Assembly: GCF_003703475.1 (NCBI RefSeq)
Contig: NZ_RDQM01000013.1
Location: forward strand, 19,411 to 83,410
Length of the DNA stretch: 64,000 nucleotides
Origin: Allofranklinella schreckenbergeri
GTDB taxonomy: Bacteria; Pseudomonadota; Gammaproteobacteria; Burkholderiales; Burkholderiaceae_C
Reading direction: 5' to 3'
This document shows, piece after piece, positions 26,374-36,278 of the stretch; within the stretch, counting starts at the first letter, position 1; each line of letters opens with the position of its first letter. The notes under the pieces were generated by a model, which saw nothing but the letters and a program-made list of their open reading frames with translations, searched no databases and was not told the origin of the DNA. A program made the translations under genes and the position numbers.

Positions 26374-27234
26374 ATGACTGCTCAGAACTGCGCCCCTTCA
26401 TTGGAAGAAAGTCCAGCAAGCGCCGATGCCCTGCATGCCACGCTGCGCGCCCGGTTGCGGGAGCAGGGCGCCTGCACCCCGGCGGCACAAGCGCAGGGCG
26501 GGGAATGCGTGCTGGTGGGCGCCGGGCCGGGCGATCCGGACTTGCTCAACCTCAAGGCCATCAAAGCCATTGCCCGGGCGACGGTATTGCTGGTGGACGA
26601 TTTGGTGGGCGATGCCGTGCTGGAATGGGCCTCGACCGCCGCGCGCGTCATCCACGTGGGCAAGCGAGGCGGGCGGCAAAGCACCCCGCAAGAGCACATT
26701 GAGGCGCTGATGGTGCAGCACGCGCGTGCAGGGGAAGTGGTGGTGCGGCTCAAAGGCGGCGATCCCCTGATCTTCGGTCGCAGCGGCGAGGAGTTGCAAC
26801 GCCTGCGCGCAGCGGGCGTGCGCGCCAGCGTGGTCAATGGCATCACCTCAGGCCTGGCGGCAGCCAATGCGTTGCAGGCGCCGCTGACGCACCGCGACCA
26901 TGCCCACGGCGTATTGCTCATCACCGGCCAAACGGCGCCGGGCGAAGCGCTGGATTGGCCCGCGCTGGCCCGCACGGCCCATGCGGCGCGCTTGACGCTG
27001 GTGATTTACATGGGGGTGCGCGGCGCGGCGCAAATCCAGGCAGGGCTGCTCCAGGGCCTGCCTGGCGATACGCCGGTGGCGCTGGTGCAATCGGCCTCGC
27101 TGCCGCAGGAGAAAACCGTGCGCACCACACTGGCCGAGTTGACCGAGAGCATGCAGCGCCACGGCATGGGCAGCCCCGCCATCATCATGGTGGGCGAGGT
27201 GTTGCAAGCGGCGGCTGGGCCGCTTGGCGTTTAA
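26374..27234 (+). CDS. cobA: Uroporphyrinogen-III C-methyltransferase
   Basis: SAM-dependent methylase that turns uroporphyrinogen III into precorrin-2, the branch to sirohaem and cobalamin. 286 residues with the motifs VGAGPGDPDLLNLKA near 49, RLKGGDPLIFGRSGEE near 125, VNGITSGLAAANALQAPLTH near 150 and PAIIMVGEV near the end. A 45-residue N-terminal extension is unlike the shortest family members. It lacks the CysG dehydrogenase/ferrochelatase half, so those steps need another gene. It lies 30 bases after rlmD and is probably cotranscribed with it. Confidence 0.93.
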   Translation: MTAQNCAPSLEESPASADALHATLRARLREQGACTPAAQAQGGECVLVGAGPGDPDLLNLKAIKAIARATVLLVDDLVGDAVLEWASTAARVIHVGKRGGRQSTPQEHIEALMVQHARAGEVVVRLKGGDPLIFGRSGEELQRLRAAGVRASVVNGITSGLAAANALQAPLTHRDHAHGVLLITGQTAPGEALDWPALARTAHAARLTLVIYMGVRGAAQIQAGLLQGLPGDTPVALVQSASLPQEKTVRTTLAELTESMQRHGMGSPAIIMVGEVLQAAAGPLGV

Positions 27235-27297
27235 ACCCCTCCCACGGCAAGGGGGGCAAGCTGTGCCGAATGGTTCAAGGTGCCATTTTCTTGCCCT

Positions 27298-27374
27298 ATT
27301 TGCAAATCAATAAGCAAAAAAATTCACTTGTTTCGGCATGTTGATGTTGAATCTGTTTTTTCTTTGAATTGAAA
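27298..27374 (+). repeat. Intergenic palindromic element, copy 8
   Basis: Left arm TTGCAAATCAATAAGCAAAA, core TTGTTTCGGCATGTTGATG, right arm TGTTTTTTCTTTGAATTG. ATTCA near the core pairs with TGAAT. It fills the space between the convergent cobA and yqeY genes and ends at the yqeY stop codon. Confidence 0.86.
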
Positions 27375-27375
27375 G

Positions 27376-27828
27376 TCATGGGCGTTGGGCCAGCGCCGCC
27401 TTCACCGCAGCAGAAACGGCCCCCATATCCGCCTTGCCAGCCAGCTCTTTCTTCGCCTGGCCCATGACCTTGCCCATATCGCCCGGGCCAGATGCGCCCA
27501 GATCGGCCACGATTTTTTCTACGGCGGCTTGCACCTCTTGCGCGCTCAGGCGTGCGGGCAGATAGGCTTGCAGCACGTCGATCTCGCTTTGCTCTTGCTC
27601 GACCAAATCTTGTCGGCTCGCTTGCTCGAAGGCGGTGATGGAGTCGCGGCGCTGCTTGATGAGCTTGTCCACAATCGCCACGATGGCAGCATCGTCAAGG
27701 GTGACCCGCTCGTCCACCTCGCGCTGCTTGATGGCCGCTTGCAGCATGCGAATCGTGCCCAAACGCTGGGTTTGCTTGGCGCGCATGGCGCTTTTCATGT
27801 CTTCGGTGATTTGGTCTTTCAGGCTCAT
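27376..27828 (-). CDS. yqeY: GatB/YqeY domain protein
   Basis: 150-residue protein that is a stand-alone version of the GatB tail (MSLKDQITEDMKSAMRAKQ..., GDMGKVMGQAKKEL, AVSAAVKAAL). The function in bacteria is not settled; the domain binds tRNA in the amidotransferase context. It follows rpsU, as in many proteobacteria. A hairpin terminator after rpsU may reduce read-through. Confidence 0.93.
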   Translation of the reverse strand: MSLKDQITEDMKSAMRAKQTQRLGTIRMLQAAIKQREVDERVTLDDAAIVAIVDKLIKQRRDSITAFEQASRQDLVEQEQSEIDVLQAYLPARLSAQEVQAAVEKIVADLGASGPGDMGKVMGQAKKELAGKADMGAVSAAVKAALAQRP

Positions 27829-27860
27829 GGCTGACCTCCAGAAAAGGGAGAAAGCAACAA

Positions 27861-27895
27861 CAAAAAGCCGCGCGAGGCGTCCCTGGCGCGGCTTT
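27861..27895 (-). terminator. Terminator/attenuator after rpsU
   Basis: A perfect 10-bp stem AAAGCCGCGC / GCGCGGCTTT with a 12-base loop; on the minus strand it runs into TTTTTGTTGTTGC. It lies between rpsU and yqeY and could set their relative output. Confidence 0.85.
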
Positions 27896-27935
27896 CGTCA
27901 ATGAAACGACGGGCGTTTCCGACGCAGATGCACGA

Positions 27936-28148
27936 TTAGTACATCTTCTTGGGCAATTGCATGCTGCGCACGCGTTTGTAATGGCGTTTGACGGCAGCAG
28001 CTTTTTTGCGCTTGCGCTCGGTCGTGGGCTTTTCGTAGAACTCGCGGGCGCGCAATTCATTGAGCAGGCCCAGCTTTTCGATGGTGCGCTTGAAGCGGCG
28101 CAGTGCGACTTCGTACGGTTCGTTTTCTTTGACGCGGATGGTAGTCAT
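27936..28148 (-). CDS. rpsU: 30S ribosomal protein S21
   Basis: Small basic ribosomal protein of 70 residues that binds the 30S platform and helps initiation. [21 protein letters not shown] at the start and the lysine/arginine-rich tail [14 protein letters not shown] are typical of S21 and the length is exact. It leads the leftward rpsU-yqeY pair. Confidence 0.97.
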   Translation of the reverse strand: MTTIRVKENEPYEVALRRFKRTIEKLGLLNELRAREFYEKPTTERKRKKAAAVKRHYKRVRSMQLPKKMY

Positions 28149-28357
28149 TCGATGAAAAAAAGAGTGCCAGCGCCAAGGCGGGGGAGATCAGGCCCTGCTT
28201 CCAGGCTCCAGCGGTTTCGCCCCATTTGTTAACTAGTATGGCCAATGGGGCATGTGCCAGCAAAACGCGCGATTATAAAAGAGTTTCTGGGGATTTTTGC
28301 CAAGAAATGGCCGAATGTGGGCTTGCAGGCAAACAAGCCATAAGCCGATGACTGCAT

Positions 28358-29089
28358 TCAGGTCGATGGGGTGGCTTGATCGGCTTGGGCTTCAGTCTGC
28401 CCGGCAGGGGCGCCGGGGTCGTCAAACTCCCAATAACGCTGGGCGGCCAAAACGGCATTGGGGTAGGTGGCGCGTCCGCGGCTGCCGTTGTAGCGGCCCA
28501 GGGCCATGAATAAATCGCCTTTTTCAATATCGAGGTAGTGCCGCAGGATCACATTGCCAAAGCGCAAATTGGTCTGCATGTGAAAGAGCTTGGAGGCATC
28601 GCCATCACCAATGACGCGGGTCCAAAACGGCATGATTTGCATGTAACCGCGTGCACCTGCGTGGGAGATGACGTGCTTTCTGAAGCCGCTTTCGACCTGG
28701 ATCAACCCCAGCACCATGGCAACGTCCAGCCCAGCGCGTTTGCTTTCGTACCAGACGGTTTGCAAGAACTCATGCCGCAGAGTCACATTGGGCATGCGAC
28801 GGGCCAGCTTTTCACTGGTGGCCGTGAGCCAGCGCAGGTAGGCCAGGCGGCTGGCGGTGTCCACAAAGACAGGCTCTGGCGGCGTTGCATTGCTGATGGC
28901 CGCTTGCAAGGCCGAGCGCACGGAATCGACCAAAGGCTCTTCCAATTGATGGCCCGCATGGGTGGGCAGGGCGCAAAGCGACGCAGACAGGAGCGCAGCG
29001 CTGGCCCCAAACCGCTTCAGGCCGCGCAGCCAAAGGCGCGGCCATCGATACGCCGGAAATGGATCAAATGGGGCAGTGGGCTGTTTCAT
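28358..29089 (-). CDS. Lytic transglycosylase (SLT domain)
   Basis: Exported murein lytic transglycosylase of 243 residues. After an N-terminal hydrophobic signal segment (ASAALLSASLCALPTHA, near residues 29-45) comes the SLT fold with the catalytic glutamate in LGLIQVESGF, then SHAGARGYMQIMPFW and ALGRYNGSRGRATYPN. It cleaves peptidoglycan glycan strands to 1,6-anhydro ends in the periplasm. The start MKQPTAPFDPF is preferred to one 14 codons upstream. It is 67 bases downstream of proS in the same direction. Confidence 0.9.
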   Translation of the reverse strand: MKQPTAPFDPFPAYRWPRLWLRGLKRFGASAALLSASLCALPTHAGHQLEEPLVDSVRSALQAAISNATPPEPVFVDTASRLAYLRWLTATSEKLARRMPNVTLRHEFLQTVWYESKRAGLDVAMVLGLIQVESGFRKHVISHAGARGYMQIMPFWTRVIGDGDASKLFHMQTNLRFGNVILRHYLDIEKGDLFMALGRYNGSRGRATYPNAVLAAQRYWEFDDPGAPAGQTEAQADQATPST

Positions 29090-29156
29090 CGGGTGTGGGG
29101 GCGTGTCGCATGGGCGGTATGAGGCGCCCAATCGAGCACGGAACCCGCCTTGCGCC

Positions 29157-30908
29157 TCAGCCTTTCAGGGCAACGCCCTGTTCTTTCAAAAACGAAATGA
29201 CGTTACCCAATGTTACCTTCTGGGCTTCGGTTTGACGACGGTGCTGGTACTCCAGTTGACCTTCTTTCAAATTCCGTTCTGAAATGACGACACGGTGCGG
29301 CACGCCAATCAACTCCCAATCGGCAAACATGGCGCCGGGGCGCTCGCCGCGGTCGTCCAGCAGCACGTCCACGCCAGCGGCTTGCAATTGGTCGTGGAGC
29401 TGCTCGGCCGCCTCGCGTACGGCGTCGCTGCGATCCATGCCAATGGGGCAAATCACCAGAGTGAAAGGGGCGATGGCATCGGGCCAGATGATGCCGCGCT
29501 CGTCGTGGTTTTGCTCGATGGCCGCAGCGGGCAGACGCGAAACGCCGATGCCGTAGCAGCCCATCTCAAAGGGTGTGGGCTTGCCGTTTTCGTCCAGGAA
29601 GGTGGCGCCCATGGCGCTGCTGTATTTGGTGCCCAGGTAAAAAACGTGGCCGACTTCGATGCCGCGTTCGATTGCCAGGCGTCCTTGGCCGTCGGGTGAG
29701 AGGTCCCCCTCGACGACGTTGCGCAAGTCGGCCACGAGATCAGGCTCGGGCAGGTCGCGTCCCCAGTTGACGCCGGTGTAGTGGAAGTCGACTTCGTTGG
29801 CGCCGCAAATCCAGTCGGCCATGACGGCCACCTCGCGATCGGCCACGACCTTGACGGGTTTGAGTGTCTGAATGGGCCCCAGGTAGCCCGGCTTGGCGCC
29901 GAAATGCGCAACGATTTCGGCCTCGCTGGCAAAGCGAAAACCTGCCAGACCCGGTACTTTGGCGACTTTGACCTCATTCATGTCGTGGTCGCCACGCAGC
30001 AGCAGCAGCCAGATCTGCGTGCTCGTGATTTGGCCTTGCTCATCCAGCTTGTCGGTTGCCAGTACCAGCGATTTGACGGTGGTGTGCAGCGGCACTTGCA
30101 GTTGTGCAGCCACTTGCGCGCAGGTGCTGTTGCCGGGCGTAGGGGTTTTGCTCAAAGGGGCTGATGCAGAGGGGCGGGGCTGCTGTGGCGCCAGGGCTTC
30201 GGCTTTTTCGATGTTGGCGGCGTAGTCGCTTTCCGGAGCGTAAATGATGGCATCTTCCCCGGTGGCGGCGATGACTTGGAATTCTTCGCTCAGGTCGCCG
30301 CCAATGGCACCGCTATCGGCGGCCACGGCGCGGTAGCGCAGGCCGAAGCGGTCGAAAATGCGGCGATACGCTTGGCGCATGGCTTCGTAGCTGGTTTGAG
30401 CGCCCGCTTTGTCTTTGTCAAAGCTGTAGGCGTCTTTCATGATGAATTCACGCCCGCGCATCAGGCCAAACCGGGGACGGCGCTCGTCGCGGAATTTGGT
30501 CTGAATTTGGTAGAAGTTCACCGGCAGTTGTTTGTAGCTGCGCAGCTCAGCGCGGGCGATATCGGTGACGGCTTCTTCACTGGTGGGCTGGATGACGAAG
30601 TCGCGCTCGTGGCGATCCTTGACGCGCAGCAGCTCTGGCCCCATCTTGTCGAAACGCCCGGTTTCCTGCCACAGCTCGCCGGGCTGCACGACTGGCATGC
30701 ACAGCTCCACCGCGCCAGCGCGGTTCATTTCCTCCCGCACGATGGCTTGGACTTTGCCCAGCACGCGCAGGCCCATGGGCATATAGGTGTAAATGCCCGC
30801 GCTGACGCGACGGATCATGCCTGCGCGCATCATCAATTGGTGGCTGATGATTTCCGCGTCAGCGGGGGCTTCCTTGTACGTGGAGACGAAGAATTGGGAG
30901 GCTTTCAT
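29157..30908 (-). CDS. proS: Prolyl-tRNA synthetase
   Basis: Class II aminoacyl-tRNA synthetase of 583 residues, bacterial type with the inserted editing domain. Motif 2 is in [19 protein letters not shown] near 140-158, motif 3 in [17 protein letters not shown] near 445, the editing insert occupies roughly 225-405, and the C-terminal anticodon-binding domain follows ([17 protein letters not shown]). The start [10 protein letters not shown] matches the family; a longer frame upstream is spurious. It is divergent from rppH, as in many Burkholderiales. Confidence 0.97.
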   Translation of the reverse strand: MKASQFFVSTYKEAPADAEIISHQLMMRAGMIRRVSAGIYTYMPMGLRVLGKVQAIVREEMNRAGAVELCMPVVQPGELWQETGRFDKMGPELLRVKDRHERDFVIQPTSEEAVTDIARAELRSYKQLPVNFYQIQTKFRDERRPRFGLMRGREFIMKDAYSFDKDKAGAQTSYEAMRQAYRRIFDRFGLRYRAVAADSGAIGGDLSEEFQVIAATGEDAIIYAPESDYAANIEKAEALAPQQPRPSASAPLSKTPTPGNSTCAQVAAQLQVPLHTTVKSLVLATDKLDEQGQITSTQIWLLLLRGDHDMNEVKVAKVPGLAGFRFASEAEIVAHFGAKPGYLGPIQTLKPVKVVADREVAVMADWICGANEVDFHYTGVNWGRDLPEPDLVADLRNVVEGDLSPDGQGRLAIERGIEVGHVFYLGTKYSSAMGATFLDENGKPTPFEMGCYGIGVSRLPAAAIEQNHDERGIIWPDAIAPFTLVICPIGMDRSDAVREAAEQLHDQLQAAGVDVLLDDRGERPGAMFADWELIGVPHRVVISERNLKEGQLEYQHRRQTEAQKVTLGNVISFLKEQGVALKG

Positions 30909-31070
30909 AGCAAAAGCGCCGCGGCGACCAAGTGGTCGGCGGCGAACAGGTAAGGGCTGAGGTGATGAAGTTATGCGCCCATGGGTCAGGAGGCACTCTC
31001 GGGCATAATGGGCGCAGACAAGGGAGAGTCTGCTTTGTGGGCTTTTCCGATTGGAAATAAAGGTGCAATT

Positions 31071-31796
31071 ATGCTTGACAGGGAAGGCTTTAGACCGAAT
31101 GTCGGCATCATACTGCTCAACCAGAAAAATCAGGTTTTCTGGGGCAAACGCATCCGTACGCACAGTTGGCAATTTCCTCAAGGTGGTATTGATCGGGGGG
31201 AAAAACCCGAGCAGGCCATGTATCGAGAATTGCACGAGGAAGTGGGCTTGCACCCGCATCACGTCCGGATCATTGCCCGCACCAGGGACTGGTTGCGCTA
31301 CGAGGTGCCCGACCGTTTTATCCGCCGGGATGCGCGCGGTCATTACAAGGGGCAGAAACAGATTTGGTATTTGCTCCAATTGCTGGGCAACGACTGGGAT
31401 TTGAATCTGCGCGCGACAGACCACCCCGAATTTGATGCTTGGCGCTGGAACGATTATTGGGTTCCATTGGATGTGGTAGTGGAATTCAAGCGTGGCGTTT
31501 ACGAGATGGCGTTAACAGAGCTTTCACGCTTTGTGCCGCGCACGGAGGCCCGTAACCGTTTCTTGCGCGGTGGCGTGCGTGGCCATAAAGGGGGGCACGC
31601 GAACAATGCCGGGCAAGAAAATGCCCAGGTGCCTGTGCGTCAGAGTCAGCGCAGTGCGATGCCCAGGGTGAATTCGTTGCTGGTTGGGGCGCATGTGGAG
31701 TTGCCGCCGGGAGCGAGCTTCGATCCTGATCCGTCCGCTGGAAGTGGGTTGGTGAAAGAGGGGACTTTCGCGATCGCGAAAAAAACCAGTGATTGA
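31071..31796 (+). CDS. rppH: RNA pyrophosphohydrolase
   Basis: Nudix hydrolase that removes pyrophosphate from the 5' end of mRNA and so starts decay. 241 residues, longer than the E. coli enzyme because of a C-terminal tail rich in Gly, Asn and Gln. The N-terminus [17 protein letters not shown] and the Nudix box beginning [12 protein letters not shown] and ending REXXEEXG are typical. A good AAAGGTG site precedes the ATG. It is divergent from proS and followed by rlmE. Confidence 0.95.
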   Translation: MLDREGFRPNVGIILLNQKNQVFWGKRIRTHSWQFPQGGIDRGEKPEQAMYRELHEEVGLHPHHVRIIARTRDWLRYEVPDRFIRRDARGHYKGQKQIWYLLQLLGNDWDLNLRATDHPEFDAWRWNDYWVPLDVVVEFKRGVYEMALTELSRFVPRTEARNRFLRGGVRGHKGGHANNAGQENAQVPVRQSQRSAMPRVNSLLVGAHVELPPGASFDPDPSAGSGLVKEGTFAIAKKTSD

Positions 31797-31867
31797 ATTG
31801 CCCCAGTCATTCAGAGATTTTTACGGCAGGGCCAGTGGCCCTGCCGTCTTCATTTGAAAGGCCCGTT

Positions 31868-33359
<1,492 letters not shown>

Positions 33360-33594
33360 AGCGGCGCATTGTGCCCGCTTCAAACAGCCCTGGCGCGGGT
33401 AGTGGCTCATCCATGGGAGGCGTATTCCCGGTCCATTGAGTGAGGGGGGCAAGCTGTGTGTGGAGACACGATCGTGTTTGGCACAGCCCCGTTACTGCTG
33501 TAGGCGGAGCGAAGAAGGCAGTGACTCCAAGGCGCAACGCTCCGACAGGGGGCAATTGCGGCGGAGTTCACGCGCAGTCAGCCATGGCATAAAT
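33360..33594. other. Gene-free stretch before two repeat copies
   Basis: Together with copies 9 and 10 this gives about 470 bases without a gene. It should hold the leftward promoter for the unknown-ferredoxin pair. Several short frames cross it but none has a ribosome site and coding pattern. I see no tRNA or clear terminator. Confidence 0.5.
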
Positions 33595-33672
33595 TATTTA
33601 CAGATCAAAAGAAATAAAATTCCCTTGTTTTGGCAATTTCCATATAGGCTGAGTTTTCTTTTGATTTGTATT
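33595..33672 (+). repeat. Intergenic palindromic element, copy 9
   Basis: Left arm TTACAGATCAAAAGAAATAA, core TTGTTTTGGCAATTTCC (one change from TTTCGGCA), right arm TTTTCTTTTGATTTGTA. ACAGATCAAAAGAAA pairs with TTTCTTTTGATTTGT with one G:T-type mismatch. Confidence 0.82.
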
Positions 33673-33685
33673 CTTTGGATTTTTT

Positions 33686-33761
33686 GATTTCCAGATCAAA
33701 GTAAAAAAAGCTCTTTGACTATCCTGCCAGAAAAGGGGTATTTTTTTGCTTCTTTTGGAGG
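33686..33761 (-). repeat. Intergenic palindromic element, copy 10 (reverse, diverged)
   Basis: On the minus strand: CCAAAAGAAGCAAAAAAATA, core TTTTCTGGCAGGAT, right arm TTTTTTTACTTTGATCTGG. It starts about 14 bases after copy 9 and faces it, at the 3' end of the leftward ypfJ-type gene. Confidence 0.68.
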
Positions 33762-33831
33762 CTTTCTCCGGGAAAGAGCGTTTCGGAGGGGGCAAAAGGC
33801 GATGGGATCGCCTTTGCGCCACAAACCCAAG

Positions 33832-34683
33832 TTACAGCGATGCTGCATTGAAGGTGTCGCAGGCCCTTGGATCACCGGATTGCAGCCCCTTGTAAAACCA
33901 GCGTTGACGTTGCGCACTGGAGCCATGGGTAAAACTCTCTGGCCTCACGACGCGCCCAGCGGAGCGCTGCAAGGCGTCATCGCCAATTTTGGCTGCTGCA
34001 TTCATGGCGGCTTCAATATCGCCTTTTTCCAGAATCTGGCGTTGGCGATGTGCGTGATGCCCCCATACGCCGGCATAACAATCGGCTTGTAGCTCTAAGC
34101 GCACATTCAGTTGATTGAATTCGGTTTGGCTGACTTTGCCTTGCAATCGATGGATTTTCTGCAATGTGCCTTGCAGGTTCTGGACATGGTGTCCGACCTC
34201 ATGCGCTATCACATACGCTTGGGCAAACTCGCCAGGTGCGCCCAGGCGATTTTTCAGCTCATTGAAAAAATCCAAGTCAATATAGACCGTGCTGTCCGAG
34301 GGGCAGTAGAAAGGCCCCATGGCCGCTTGTCCGACGCCACAGGCTGTGCGAGTGGCTGTGCGATAAAGCACCATGCGCGGTTCCTGATAGTTTTGGAAAA
34401 GCTGGTTCCAGACATCTTCGGTATCCGCTAAAACCACAGAGGCAAATTGACCTGCCTTATCCGGGATGGCCGCTGTTTCATTCGAATTGACAGGCGCTTG
34501 CTGAGTGACCGCTGGGCCAACGCCCTGCATGATGCCTAGAACGGTCAAAGGATTGATCCCGAAAACCCAACCCAAGACGACTGCGATAACGATGGAGCCG
34601 ATGCCTAGACTGCGGCCGCCCATAGCGCTTCCCGAGCGCCGATCTTCTACATTGCGAGACTGACGGTGGCCTTGCCAACGCAT
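33832..34683 (-). CDS. YpfJ-type neutral zinc metallopeptidase, membrane anchored
   Basis: 283-residue protein with an N-terminal cytoplasmic head (MRWQGHRQSRNVEDRRSG), one membrane helix (LGIGSIVIAVVLGWVFGIN near 25-45) and a periplasmic peptidase domain. The zinc site AHEVGHHVQ lies near 160 and ELQADCYAGVW near 197 supplies the third ligand. Cys pairs in ACGVGQAAMGPFYCP fit the family. Substrate unknown. It is a single leftward gene divergent from tRNA-Ser. Confidence 0.93.
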   Translation of the reverse strand: MRWQGHRQSRNVEDRRSGSAMGGRSLGIGSIVIAVVLGWVFGINPLTVLGIMQGVGPAVTQQAPVNSNETAAIPDKAGQFASVVLADTEDVWNQLFQNYQEPRMVLYRTATRTACGVGQAAMGPFYCPSDSTVYIDLDFFNELKNRLGAPGEFAQAYVIAHEVGHHVQNLQGTLQKIHRLQGKVSQTEFNQLNVRLELQADCYAGVWGHHAHRQRQILEKGDIEAAMNAAAKIGDDALQRSAGRVVRPESFTHGSSAQRQRWFYKGLQSGDPRACDTFNAASL

Positions 34684-34744
34684 GAATAGACTCCTTTGTG
34701 TTTATGTTTGAATAGTGTGTGACGGATGTCGTTCAACTATCTGC

Positions 34745-34750
34745 TATAAT
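34745..34750 (+). promoter_or_regulatory. Probable -10 box of the tRNA-Ser gene
   Basis: A perfect TATAAT lies 39 bases before the mature tRNA start. I cannot see a matching -35 box at 17 bases. A small hairpin GCAGC/GCTGC followed by eight A residues lies in the leader between box and tRNA. Confidence 0.55.
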
Positions 34751-34788
34751 GCCAGAATTTGCAGCGACACGAAGCTGCAAAAAAAACA

Positions 34789-34878
<90 letters not shown>

Positions 34879-34902
34879 AATGCCAGAATCGCTAGTGATC
34901 CT

Positions 34903-34938
34903 AAACGCTGTCAAACCTTGTTTTGGCGGCGTTTTTTC
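34903..34938 (+). terminator. Terminator after tRNA-Ser
   Basis: AAACGC pairs with GCGTTT around an inner CAAA/TTTG stem, followed by a T-run (TTTTTTC). It lies 25 bases after the tRNA. The following 210 bases up to rpsL have no gene and should carry the str operon promoter. Confidence 0.65.
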
Positions 34939-35147
34939 TTTTGCGGCGGATATTGTGGTGCCCAAGGCATGTCCTTTCATGCATGGAACATAGGCAAATT
35001 CTGTAAGGCATCGCATCCTTGCTTGAGCGATCAAGTTATGGGAGAATGCCGGGCTTCGCTTTTTGCGAGGTTGCTGCTTTTTATGGCGTATGTGTGTAAG
35101 GAGCAGCGGATCATCACGTTTTGAAACACGTTTAGGAACTTAAATCA

Positions 35148-35525
35148 ATGCCAACTATTAACCAGCTGGTCCGTCGCGGACGTACTGTTGAGACGGTTAA
35201 GTCCAAAAGTCCTGCGATGGAAGAGTGTCCACAGCGCCGTGGTGTTTGCACGCGCGTGTACACCACAACTCCCAAGAAGCCAAACTCCGCTTTGCGTAAG
35301 GTTGCCAAGGTGCGTCTGACCAATGGCTTCGAGGTCATTTCCTACATTGGCGGTGAGGGCCACAACCTGCAAGAGCACAGTGTGGTGCTGGTGCGCGGTG
35401 GTCGTGTCAAGGACTTGCCGGGTGTGCGTTACCACATCGTGCGCGGTTCGCTTGACCTGCAAGGTGTGAAAGATCGCAAGCAGGCGCGCTCCAAATATGG
35501 TGCAAAGCGTCCTAAGAAGGCTTGA
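35148..35525 (+). CDS. rpsL: 30S ribosomal protein S12
   Basis: Decoding-centre protein of 125 residues, first gene of the str-type operon. [12 protein letters not shown] at the start, [37 protein letters not shown] (Lys43 region, streptomycin-sensitive sequence), and [12 protein letters not shown] near 88. Length and sequence are standard. Codon use is richer in T-ending codons than in most neighbours. Confidence 0.99.
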   Translation: MPTINQLVRRGRTVETVKSKSPAMEECPQRRGVCTRVYTTTPKKPNSALRKVAKVRLTNGFEVISYIGGEGHNLQEHSVVLVRGGRVKDLPGVRYHIVRGSLDLQGVKDRKQARSKYGAKRPKKA

Positions 35526-35723
35526 GGTCGAGTCCTTCATTTTTGTTTTTTATTTGGTTTTTCTTTTTGTTTTACGGTGCCTGTTTCCGCTTGACGAGCG
35601 GCAGGCGTAGTGGCCTGGGATTCCTTTTTCCAAGGGTGAGAGGGCGTCTTGGTCGAGTAAGTGCAGTCCCCGATGGTCTGCATGGCGCGTAGTGCCAACT
35701 GAAGCAAGTTTTTGAGGTGAAAA

Positions 35724-36197
35724 ATGCCACGTCGTCGCGAAGTTCCTAAACGTGAAATTCTGCCGGATCCCAAATTCGGCAATGTAGAGTTGTCCAAATT
35801 CATGAACGTGATCATGGAGGGGGGTAAAAAAGCGGTCGCTGAGCGCATCATTTATGGTGCGCTGGATATTATTGGTCAGAAGCAAAAAGATAAGGATCCG
35901 CTTGAGGTCTTTACTACTGCGATCAATAACGTCAAGCCTGTTGTCGAGGTGAAGTCTCGTCGTGTGGGGGGGGCTAACTACCAAGTGCCTGTGGAGGTGC
36001 GTCCCGTGCGTCGTCTGGCCTTGTCTATGCGTTGGATTAAAGATGCGGCTCGCAAGCGTAGTGAGAAGTCCATGGCGCAACGCCTGGCTAATGAGTTGCT
36101 TGAGGCTACTGAGGGTCGTGGTGGCGCTATGCGTAAGCGCGATGAGGTGCATCGCATGGCTGAGGCCAATAAGGCGTTTAGCCACTTCCGTTTCTGA
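35724..36197 (+). CDS. rpsG: 30S ribosomal protein S7
   Basis: Head protein of the small subunit, 157 residues, starting [20 protein letters not shown] with a GAGGTG ribosome site. It binds 16S rRNA and in other bacteria can repress the operon. It lies 198 bases after rpsL, a rather long gap with T-rich stretches but no gene. Confidence 0.99.
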   Translation: MPRRREVPKREILPDPKFGNVELSKFMNVIMEGGKKAVAERIIYGALDIIGQKQKDKDPLEVFTTAINNVKPVVEVKSRRVGGANYQVPVEVRPVRRLALSMRWIKDAARKRSEKSMAQRLANELLEATEGRGGAMRKRDEVHRMAEANKAFSHFRF

Positions 36198-36220
36198 TTG
36201 ACTTGATTTTTTGTGGCTTT

Positions 36221-36255
36221 AAGCCCGACCTGCTCTGTGCTGCGCAGGCGGGCTT
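36221..36255 (+). promoter_or_regulatory. Intercistronic hairpin between rpsG and fusA
   Basis: AAGCCCGACCTGC pairs with GCAGGCGGGCTT (one bulged base) around a 10-base loop. There is no T-run after it, so it is more likely an RNA processing or translational control element than a terminator. It ends 23 bases before the fusA start. Confidence 0.6.
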
Positions 36256-36278
36256 TGGCCGTTATGGAGTATTAAGCT

